From a bacterium (GTDB taxonomy: Bacteria; Calditrichota; Calditrichia; RBG-13-44-9; J042), in assembly GCA_015494485.1 (NCBI GenBank), contig WGBF01000039.1, positions 1 to 5,516 of the forward strand: a DNA stretch of 5,516 nt. Direction: 5' to 3'. A program made the translations under genes and the position numbers. The notes below the pieces were generated by a model. It saw nothing but the letters and a program-made list of their open reading frames with translations. It did no database searches and had not been told where the DNA came from. Positions 1 to 5,516 of the stretch are shown here, one piece after another. How positions within the stretch are numbered: position 1 is the stretch's first letter; every line of letters begins with the position of its first letter.

Positions 1-56
1 GCTTTGCCAGCTTAATTGATTCATTTAAAGTGGATCGTGTAAAGGAGGAGCAATAA
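1..56 (+). CDS. 3' end of an unidentified upstream gene (partial)
   Basis: Reading from base 3, one frame stays open and ends with TAA at 54-56; the last residues read FASLIDSFKVDRVKEEQ. The other two forward frames stop within the first 20 bases. The tail is charged and hydrophilic, as expected for the C-terminus of a soluble protein, but 17 residues are too few to name a family. Its stop codon directly abuts the ATG at 57, and the Shine-Dalgarno sequence of the next gene lies inside its last codons, so the two genes are probably co-transcribed and translationally coupled. Given the nosL and nosY genes that follow, nosF or nosD would be reasonable guesses, but nothing in the visible residues proves either. 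Confidence 0.6.
   Translation, partial: FASLIDSFKVDRVKEEQ
41..48 (+). promoter_or_regulatory. Strong Shine-Dalgarno sequence that sets the nosL start at 57
   Basis: AAAGGAGG lies 8 bases before ATG 57-59, the ideal spacing. It points to ATG 57 rather than GTG 114, which has no ribosome binding site in front of it and would remove the signal peptide. This matters because ATG 57 is followed four codons later by an in-frame TGA. Confidence 0.8.
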
Positions 57-581
57 ATGCGCAATCAATGAGTTAAAACCCTTTTTTTTATTGCAATCCT
101 GGGACTCATTTTTGTGGGGTGTCAGAAAAAAGTAGACTTTTCGCCCCGCCCCTTAAATCTGGATCGGGCAGTGTGTTACGTGTGCAAAATGGGCATTACC
201 GATCAGCGTTTTGCCGTCCAGGCTATCAGCCCTCAGGGCGATGTGTTCTGGTTCGATGATGTTGGCTGTTTTGTTGAATTTATGAATTATCCGGAATGGA
301 AAGAGAAGCAGATGGATAAGGGCATGGTCTGGATTGGTGACATGAACACCGGAAAATGGATTGATGCCCGAAAAGCAAAATACGTGTTTGGGGTGGAAAC
401 GCCAATGGGATATGGGTATGGTGCCGTAGCCGATACCACCGGGGTAGATACGGTGTACACGTTCCAGCAAGTTGTAGAACGCATTCGGGCAGGGAAGACC
501 ATGCGGGAGGAATTCCTTAAGAAAATGAAGGGAAAAATGAAGCACGAACCTACTGCTGAGCATCCACAGGAAATGAAATAA
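57..581 (+). CDS. nosL: NosL-like copper lipoprotein with in-frame TGA at codon 5
   Basis: NosL is a membrane-anchored periplasmic Cu(I) chaperone that helps load the copper centres of nitrous oxide reductase. From ATG 57 the frame reads MRNQ, TGA (69-71), then VKTLFFIAILGLIFVGC, a textbook lipoprotein signal peptide with lipobox FVGC. Counting from ATG 57, the lipidated Cys is residue 22. The mature part has the family's CxxCxM copper motif (CYVCKMGI, Cys40, Cys43, Met45). It also has a FWFDDVGC segment, a WIDARKAKYV segment and a TPMGYG segment, all typical of NosL. The C-terminal tail is Lys/Glu-rich. Without recoding, the only clear in-frame start after the TGA is GTG 114, which would give a 155-residue protein with Cys at position 3 and no export signal. 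The intact downstream frame and conserved motifs suggest either a very recent nonsense change (for example TGG to TGA), a sequencing error, or readthrough. Family assignment is firm; functional state is uncertain. Confidence 0.82.
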
Positions 582-592
582 GAGGAGTGACC

Positions 593-1468
593 GTGAAGGA
601 TACAGTTGCCGTAAAAGCGGAAAATTCGTCCGAACCCGTAACCAGCGGTTTTCAGGAAATATTATTATTGGATGTCTGGCAGGTGCTTCGCGCGCGCTGG
701 TTTTGGGGGTACAGTTTGCTGTTCGCCGGACTGATTGTGGTATTATTTACCATGGGCGTTACGGAATCGCAAATTATTGGCTTTGTTGGGTTAAGCCGGC
801 TTATGGTGACCTTTATCCAGATTTGCATTGCGGTAATCCCCATATTTGTACTGATTACGACGGTCCGTTCCGTTGTGGGCGAGCGGGAAACGCTGGTATT
901 GGAGTACATGCTGTCCCTGCCGGTATCATTTAAAGAATATTTCTGGGGCAAATTTGTGGGCCGCTTTTTAGTGGTCTTTTTCCCGGTATTTATTTCCCTG
1001 TTGGGGGCAGTTGTGTGGGGCACGTTTAAACGCTTAGATATCCCCTGGGATTTATTCAGCTTGTACAGTTTCTTACTGGCGGCCATGATTATTTATTTTT
1101 TAGGGCTGGGCATGTTCTTGTCCACCGTGGTGCGGAGCCAGGAAATGGGGCTCAGTGTGGGGTTTGTGGTCTGGATTCTGATGGTAGCTTTTCTGGATAT
1201 TATTCTTTTAGGGCTAATGCTTAAAACCCGGATTGACCCTGGTATTGTTATCGGAACAGCCATGTTAAACCCGTTGCAAGTGTTTCGTACGGCGGCAATG
1301 GCCTTGTTTGACCCTAAATTAACGGTTCTGGGGCCCGCATCTTATTACATTCTGGATACAATTAGCCGGAGTGGTTTTATTGCATATGCGATATTATATC
1401 CGGTTATTACCGGGCTTTTCTGGGCATGGTTGGGGTATTGGTTTTTTAGCCGAACGGATTCGATTTAG
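593..1468 (+). CDS. nosY: NosY-type ABC-2 transporter permease
   Basis: This is the membrane subunit of an ABC-2 transporter, most likely the NosY part of the NosDFY complex, which couples cytoplasmic ATP hydrolysis by NosF to periplasmic work by NosD during nitrous oxide reductase maturation. A soluble N-terminus of about 35 residues is followed by six hydrophobic segments, at roughly residues 36-55, 70-90, 123-144, 157-178, 188-208 and 261-284. After the second segment comes the ABC-2 signature region VVGERETLVLEYMLSLPVS, then KEYFWGKFVGR, the usual coupling element. A later LNPLQVFR motif resembles that of NosY proteins. GTG 593 is chosen because AGAGGAG at 581-587 sits 5 bases upstream; GTG 587 would overlap that ribosome binding site. 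The protein is 291 residues, close to the usual length of about 270-280. The gene lies 11 bases after nosL. The NosY label relies partly on the nosL neighbour; another ABC-2 exporter subunit is the alternative. Confidence 0.82.
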   Translation: MKDTVAVKAENSSEPVTSGFQEILLLDVWQVLRARWFWGYSLLFAGLIVVLFTMGVTESQIIGFVGLSRLMVTFIQICIAVIPIFVLITTVRSVVGERETLVLEYMLSLPVSFKEYFWGKFVGRFLVVFFPVFISLLGAVVWGTFKRLDIPWDLFSLYSFLLAAMIIYFLGLGMFLSTVVRSQEMGLSVGFVVWILMVAFLDIILLGLMLKTRIDPGIVIGTAMLNPLQVFRTAAMALFDPKLTVLGPASYYILDTISRSGFIAYAILYPVITGLFWAWLGYWFFSRTDSI

Positions 1469-1488
1469 TAAGAATAGAGGCAGCATCG

Positions 1489-2427
1489 ATGAAAAGAGCA
1501 CAGCAAGCGATATTTTTTTTGATTTTATTGTTCCTTTTTTTAAATTCTTGCAAGAACAGCAGCAAGGCAGTGGATGAGATTAACGACCGGGTGCTGGATA
1601 CAACTGTAGATACCACATCGGTTCTTACGCTTTACAACTTTTTAGAACAGGAACAACTGGATTCAATTATAGATGCTCCATCGCCGCGGAAAGACGGCAA
1701 ACCCCGGTATCGGGGATTATTGGCGGTGCCGCAAGACGGCGATGATTTTCGGCGACAAAATCTGGATGGCGTTTATTGGCGTCATTCAAGCATAAAAGAT
1801 GCGGATTTCCGGGGTGCAAAATTTCGCTCAGCGGATTGTGAATATTCGGATTTTAGTGAATCGGATTTTCGTGCGGCGGATATTCGGTGGACGGATTTCA
1901 ATCATACCATTCTTGTGCACGCGGATTTTAGGCAGTCGTATTTGTTTCATTTAAAAATTAACCATGCGGATTTATCGTATGCCGATTTGCGGGGCGCAAA
2001 TATGTTTGGCGTGGAAGGGCATCACGCTGTTTTGCGCTATGCCCGCTTGTCCGGGGCGTTATTAAAGGATGTGGAATTTGTGGATGCGGACTTTACCGGT
2101 GCGGAAGCAATTAAAGTAAAATTATTTCGGGCTGTGTTAACGGGAGCCAAAATGGATAGTGCGGATTTTAGTTTGTGTGATTTCACCGGTGCAGACATGA
2201 AACGGGTATCGGCGCGTGCCACTCGCTTTATTGGCACCAGTTTTTCGGGAGCTCAACTGGAGTTTGCTGATTTCAGTGGTTCCAACTTAAAGGGGGCGGA
2301 TTTTCAAGGCGCTAAATTTGAAAATACCATTTTTCGAAATGCGATAAACATCCCGGAGCAAATTAAAAAATTTATTAATAAAGAAGGCGTGGCCAACGGT
2401 TCGGTGCCAAAATTAGGGCATAACTAA
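1489..2427 (+). CDS. Pentapeptide-repeat lipoprotein
   Basis: The protein begins with two basic residues, a very hydrophobic stretch and the lipobox LNSC with Cys at residue 21, so it should be exported and lipid-anchored. The +2 residue is Lys, not Asp, so in an enterobacterial-type Lol system it would go to the outer membrane. Residues 22-85 form a linker rich in Asp, Thr and Ser. From about residue 86 to 285 there are about 40 tandem pentapeptides of the A(D/N)(L/F)xx type (for example ADFRG, ADLRG, ADFTG, GADFQ). These are expected to form a right-handed quadrilateral beta-helix of about ten coils. A short polar tail containing a Lys-rich helix ends the protein. AGAGG at 1476-1480 is 8 bases before the ATG. 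The gene is 20 bases after nosY and 16 bases before the next gene. Most known pentapeptide proteins are cytoplasmic or luminal with varied roles; no specific function can be read here. Its position raises a link to NosD, another periplasmic beta-helix. Confidence 0.88.
   Translation: MKRAQQAIFFLILLFLFLNSCKNSSKAVDEINDRVLDTTVDTTSVLTLYNFLEQEQLDSIIDAPSPRKDGKPRYRGLLAVPQDGDDFRRQNLDGVYWRHSSIKDADFRGAKFRSADCEYSDFSESDFRAADIRWTDFNHTILVHADFRQSYLFHLKINHADLSYADLRGANMFGVEGHHAVLRYARLSGALLKDVEFVDADFTGAEAIKVKLFRAVLTGAKMDSADFSLCDFTGADMKRVSARATRFIGTSFSGAQLEFADFSGSNLKGADFQGAKFENTIFRNAINIPEQIKKFINKEGVANGSVPKLGHN
1744..2343 (+). repeat. Tandem pentapeptide-coding repeat block
   Basis: About 40 degenerate 15-base units encode the A(D/N)(L/F)xx repeats. 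At DNA level the string GCGGATTT and close variants recur, for example near 1801, 1921, 1967, 2161 and 2297. The Asp and Phe codons are nearly always GAT and TTT, so neighbouring units look alike at base level. Units are too diverged for simple slippage and the frame is kept throughout. The middle part (about 2011-2140) departs most from the consensus. Confidence 0.75.
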
Positions 2428-2443
2428 AAACAACGGGGGCGCT

Positions 2444-3814
2444 ATGTTAAAGCAATTGTTTTCCGTGGATGCCAAAATCGAAAAGGAAAAAGAACGGTGG
2501 CAGAAAGTACAGAAAAAATTTACCTCTGTGCAGGAATATGTGGATAATTTGATTGACCACATCAACCGAATGGCAGAGTTGTATGCCAAAAAACGCGGCG
2601 AAAAATTGAACGGTCGCGTTTTTCGTATTGGGATCACTCACTTAACGCCAAAGGGATATCTGGTTCCCCTGCCTGTAAAGGATAAAAAGTCCGTGCAGGA
2701 AAAGATGTTTCTGCACGAATTTATGATTATTCCCATTTCCGAAACCACCCTGGGGCCTTTGCTGGAAAGCGGCAAAGGGGATTCCATACCGGATATGGAA
2801 GCCCATTTAAAAAAGCGGGGCGGTAAGTCGGTATCCTCCCAAATCGCGTTGCAGTATGGGGTAAAATCCAATGTGCGCATGCCGTATCATACTATTCGGA
2901 ATAAGGGGATTATCTTTTTCAGTGCGGATGTACCCCATTTCTTTCACAAGGAATTGCTTGAATATATTCAAAGCATTGTTCCGGACATCGAAGCCTTTTT
3001 TAATATTAATAATGACTTTGATGTACTTATCAAAGCGCAGGAGGAATTTGCCAGCAAAGAAGGTGATACGCTCCACAATAAAAAGTTGATGCACCAGGCC
3101 AAAATGATTCTTGCCCCCACGCATTACCCCTTTACGGATCGCATTAAGGTAGAACAGACCTTTTTTACCCAGGAACGCCTGGTGAGCGGTAATTTAAGCA
3201 ATTTGTGGAAGCTGGATGACCATCGCCTGGCTACATTATTAATTGAGGCCGAAACCTACCAGGTGGAAGCCGCCCGGATGTCCCTCTACTTGCGGGGCAT
3301 GTTTTTAAAGGAAGCCACTCCGGAAAAACGCCCGTCTGAAGTGGTTAGAGCGCTGGAAAAATATTTCTGGGAATACCTGGATACCGATGCTTACCTGACC
3401 TCTACAGAGGAACAGGTGTCTGTATTTTATGGTATCCTGGATTTTAACAAGGATGAAATGATATATTGTAACGTGGGCTTTTTGCACCCGCTCTTGTGTT
3501 GCAGAAAAGAGCAAAAAGTGTATGCCCTGGAAAATACCGGCCTGTACTTTGGTAGTATGGATACCTATTTTGAAGATGAAACTATTCCGTTCCACCCCAC
3601 AGACCGACTGCTTCTGGCTACCAGTGAAATTGTGGAATTGGTCGATGAGGAAGCCCATTTGTTCGGAAAAGAAAAGTTGCATTCCGTACTGAGCGGTTCT
3701 GTTGAAAAAGATTTTCAAACCACCTGTAAATTGGTTCATGATGTCATTCACGCCAAGGGCAATGAGCTGAAAATGCGGGATGCCATCTTTTTGCTGCTGG
3801 AACGCGTTAAGTAA
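2444..3814 (+). CDS. GAF-like / SpoIIE-type PP2C protein, likely inactive phosphatase
   Basis: This 456-residue protein has no signal peptide or membrane segment and should be cytoplasmic. Residues 1-55 are helical and charged, probably coiled coil. Residues about 58-185 look like a GAF-type sensor (closing with KGIIFFSADVPHFF and a final helix). Residues about 215-455 match the SpoIIE/RsbU PP2C domain from end to end: HQAKMILAP at the start helix, DDHRLATLLI, SVFYGILDF, YCNVGFLHPLLCC, FHPTDRLLLATSE, LFGKEKL and a closing RDAIFLLLERV strand. Family members usually dephosphorylate anti-sigma-factor antagonists (partner switching). Here the metal-binding residues are mostly gone: GGDxxD reads SGNLSN (248-253), DVSGxG reads EAETYQ (268-273), TDG reads TSE (393-395) and the final DD reads RD (445-446). 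Only Glu268 and Asp446 could still supply carboxylates. The ribosome binding site is weak (GGGGG at 2435-2439). Domain assignment is firm for PP2C and moderate for GAF; loss of activity is inference. Confidence 0.83.
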   Translation: MLKQLFSVDAKIEKEKERWQKVQKKFTSVQEYVDNLIDHINRMAELYAKKRGEKLNGRVFRIGITHLTPKGYLVPLPVKDKKSVQEKMFLHEFMIIPISETTLGPLLESGKGDSIPDMEAHLKKRGGKSVSSQIALQYGVKSNVRMPYHTIRNKGIIFFSADVPHFFHKELLEYIQSIVPDIEAFFNINNDFDVLIKAQEEFASKEGDTLHNKKLMHQAKMILAPTHYPFTDRIKVEQTFFTQERLVSGNLSNLWKLDDHRLATLLIEAETYQVEAARMSLYLRGMFLKEATPEKRPSEVVRALEKYFWEYLDTDAYLTSTEEQVSVFYGILDFNKDEMIYCNVGFLHPLLCCRKEQKVYALENTGLYFGSMDTYFEDETIPFHPTDRLLLATSEIVELVDEEAHLFGKEKLHSVLSGSVEKDFQTTCKLVHDVIHAKGNELKMRDAIFLLLERVK

Positions 3815-3877
3815 TATGTGCCCTTAGGAAATAATTATTCAGGATGAACAACCAGCACGACGTAAAGGGAGGATATC
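3815..3877 (+). other. 63-base gap, longest intergenic stretch in the window
   Basis: The stretch contains a perfect 10-base palindrome, AATAATTATT (3830-3839), and at its right end the ribosome binding site AAGGGAGGA (3865-3873), 4 bases before the last gene. The palindrome is too short and AT-rich to be an intrinsic terminator and no T-tract follows it. It could be part of a promoter or operator for the last gene, but no convincing -35/-10 pair was recognised. Confidence 0.4.
3865..3873 (+). promoter_or_regulatory. Shine-Dalgarno sequence of the acyltransferase-like gene
   Basis: AAGGGAGGA ends 4 bases before ATG 3878 and identifies this ATG as the start. It argues against ATG 3844, which opens a short frame of 55 codons without family resemblance. 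It is much stronger than the site of the preceding gene, suggesting that this gene is translated well on its own. Confidence 0.75.
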
Positions 3878-5516
3878 ATGAAATCCTCACCTGTGAACTG
3901 GTTGTGCGATCCACTGCCAGGGTATATCGAACCACCCGTGGCACCGCTTCCACCGCTGGATTCTCCAGAAATTTTACAGAATATGCGAATCCGCCCGTCA
4001 TCTTTAGGTAAAGCCATTTTGTTTTCTTTCTGGAAGCTCAGTGGCTTTATGAGGTTTTATCGCCAGCTAACACCGGATAAGCTGGAAAAATTATTGCGCA
4101 CTGAAAATCTTCGGACGCCGGGGTTATTTGCACCCATTATTAGTGCTACAATTCTTTTGAAAGAATCGCAGTATGCGGAACACTGGTTGGATCGTGCCAC
4201 AGCACTTGTGATGGCCGCATTGGCGTTTAAGCGCGATTTGTTTGCCGGAAGGGTTCTTCAGGATACCTACCGCGGGAAACCGTTGGAAATGGGGCAATAT
4301 CCCAATCTATTTGGTACAATGTTGGAAGTTAAAAATGGGCAGGTAATATTTCATAAAAATCCCGATGCAGATGCGATACTGGTTCTGGTGAATGGAAATT
4401 TTTTCCGTGTACCCATCAGTACGGAATTTGAGACCATGCGTTACCGGTTGCAACGTTGCGTGGAAATTGCTGAACAGGCGGCCAATTCAATTGCCAATTC
4501 ACCGGGGTGGCTAACAGCTTCAACGAATAGATTCCAATTGCGTGCGTGGAAGCGCATTCTTTCCAGCGAATCCAACCTCCGCATGTTAAAGAAACTGCGG
4601 GATACGTTATTTACGGTATGTTTGGATACCCCCATTCAGCCGGATTCCCCTTCAGAGGCGGCACGCTTGATACACCTTGGAAATCCCGGCAATCGGTTTT
4701 ATCTGGCAGGTACTCAACTGGTTATTTTTCCCAATGGAATGGCGGGTGTTCTCCTAAATTTCACCACTTATATCGACGGCAATCCAATGAGTCGTTTTGC
4801 CAATGAAATTTATCACCGGAGCGAACAAATGTTACGCCGGATTGTTACCTCGCCGAAAGATTTTGAGACAACGGTTTCTGAATTTAATCCGGAGCAATTA
4901 AAACTTCAGATTCCAGCAAAAATTGTGGAAAAAGCGCAAAAGCAAATTCAGTCGGTGCAGGATTTACAACCTCACACCATTGTGCTGGAAAATTTAGGGA
5001 GAAATAACTTTGGGAATATGAAACACCATGCTGTACCGTTGTTTGTTCTGGCGTTGATGACGGCAGTCTATGAGCTTACCGGTCGGATTCCTGTTGTTGA
5101 ACAGTTTGTCTCGCTGGCCCATTTCCGGTGTATGGGCTTAACCCGGCAAGTAGTGACAACTCCCGAATGCAAAGCAGCATGTACGGCGCTGTACAAAGCA
5201 TCGTCCTCAGAGGAAACCTGGCAGACTGTGGTACAGGCGGTGCAAAGTCAAAGAGCGGTAATTCGAATTGCCCAGCAGTACTTTCCATTAACATCGCTGG
5301 AAGCTCTTTATTTTAAACAGTTAGGGAAGGGGGGTAAAATTTTGTTTATGTGGTTATTTCGCTTCCGGAGATTATTAATGGCACTTAGCGGCCAGCGGTT
5401 ACGCTGGCCTACGGATGTATTAATTTCCCATCCGCGAATATTTGACTCTTACACCATTATTGGTCGCCCTGGAGTTCGGTTGCCTTATGTTCGTCAATTT
5501 GGTTTACACTATCAGA
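3878..5516 (+). CDS. Carnitine/choline O-acyltransferase-family protein lacking catalytic His (partial, runs off the edge)
   Basis: The frame is open from ATG 3878 to the window end, giving 546 codons without a stop; active family members are about 600-650 residues, so perhaps 60-100 are missing. ATG 3878 is the first start after an in-frame TAA at 3863 and has a strong ribosome binding site. The order of conserved blocks follows animal carnitine acetyltransferase: a proline-rich N-terminus (PPVAPLPPLDSP, 19-30), YRGKPLEMGQYPNLFGT (131-147), TASTNRFQLRAWKRIL (213-228), LFTVCLDTPI (244-253), GNRFYLAGTQLVIFPNG (271-287), FGNMKHHAVP for the CoA-binding loop (378-387), and IPVVEQFVSLAHF (404-416). 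Active enzymes use a His in an E-H-(x)3-4-(D/E)-G context; here the aligned bases give NFTTYIDG (294-301) with no His. The STS motif that stabilises the transition state aligns with GRP (529-531). Family members transfer acyl groups between CoA and carnitine or choline. This protein is probably a non-catalytic relative or has changed chemistry. Family assignment is confident; substrate and function are unknown. Confidence 0.85.
   Translation, partial: MKSSPVNWLCDPLPGYIEPPVAPLPPLDSPEILQNMRIRPSSLGKAILFSFWKLSGFMRFYRQLTPDKLEKLLRTENLRTPGLFAPIISATILLKESQYAEHWLDRATALVMAALAFKRDLFAGRVLQDTYRGKPLEMGQYPNLFGTMLEVKNGQVIFHKNPDADAILVLVNGNFFRVPISTEFETMRYRLQRCVEIAEQAANSIANSPGWLTASTNRFQLRAWKRILSSESNLRMLKKLRDTLFTVCLDTPIQPDSPSEAARLIHLGNPGNRFYLAGTQLVIFPNGMAGVLLNFTTYIDGNPMSRFANEIYHRSEQMLRRIVTSPKDFETTVSEFNPEQLKLQIPAKIVEKAQKQIQSVQDLQPHTIVLENLGRNNFGNMKHHAVPLFVLALMTAVYELTGRIPVVEQFVSLAHFRCMGLTRQVVTTPECKAACTALYKASSSEETWQTVVQAVQSQRAVIRIAQQYFPLTSLEALYFKQLGKGGKILFMWLFRFRRLLMALSGQRLRWPTDVLISHPRIFDSYTIIGRPGVRLPYVRQFGLHYQ

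Noticed and set aside
69..71. Selenocysteine insertion at the TGA
   Set aside because: A selenocysteine in the n-region of a cleaved signal peptide would have no purpose, and no stable hairpin is visible just downstream of the codon.
153..563. Minus-strand open frame of 136 codons opposite nosL
   Set aside because: It lies entirely within the well-supported nosL frame, has no ribosome binding site and no recognisable family; it is a shadow.
1744..2343. DNA-level tandem repeat or CRISPR-like array
   Set aside because: The periodicity is explained by the pentapeptide code; units are diverged and there are no spacers.
57..3814. Genome-wide reassignment of UGA to Trp or Gly as explanation for the TGA in nosL
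   Set aside because: The visible genes end with TAA or TAG and never TGA, which first looks suggestive. However, the many Trp residues in the other genes all use TGG, Gly uses normal codons, and no other in-frame TGA interrupts about 1600 codons. A recoded genome should show more.
3830..3839. AATAATTATT palindrome as an intrinsic terminator
   Set aside because: The stem is only five AT pairs with no loop and no following T-run, so it cannot act as a terminator; an operator role is unproven.
3844..4011. Short plus-strand frame starting at ATG 3844
   Set aside because: It overlaps the acyltransferase-like gene in another frame, lacks a ribosome binding site and its translation resembles no family.

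Overview
The window is a compact run of genes, all on the plus strand, with short gaps (0, 11, 20, 16 and 63 bases). It suggests a Gram-negative-type bacterium of moderate GC that respires nitrous oxide. Two diderm-style lipoproteins and a NosL/NosY pair support this. The pairing of a SpoIIE-type regulator with a carnitine-acyltransferase-fold protein is unusual for Proteobacteria and would fit a less-studied phylum such as Calditrichota or a relative. That placement is inference only; no marker gene is present.

Bases 1-56 hold the last 17 codons of an unidentified gene. Its stop touches the start of a nosL-like gene (57-581), a copper-binding lipoprotein for assembly of nitrous oxide reductase. 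That gene has an in-frame TGA at codon 5, in the middle of an otherwise perfect lipoprotein signal peptide. Next comes a NosY-type ABC-2 permease (593-1468). A lipoprotein built almost entirely of pentapeptide repeats follows (1489-2427). Then comes a cytoplasmic protein with a GAF-like domain and a SpoIIE/RsbU-type PP2C domain (2444-3814). The largest gene runs from 3878 off the right edge and is a carnitine/choline O-acyltransferase homologue of at least 546 codons.

The first part of the operon fits copper-site maturation of nitrous oxide reductase: NosL carries Cu(I), NosY is the membrane part of the NosDFY transporter, and the nearby beta-helical lipoprotein may act in the same compartment. 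The second part is less expected. The PP2C-like protein has lost most of the acidic metal ligands of its family. The acyltransferase-like protein lacks the catalytic histidine and the STS motif. Two neighbouring, intact, well-expressed-looking genes that each keep a fold but not the active site suggest a pair of sensing or scaffold pseudoenzymes. This is the most novel feature of the window. No RNA gene, mobile element, CRISPR array or convincing intrinsic terminator was seen.
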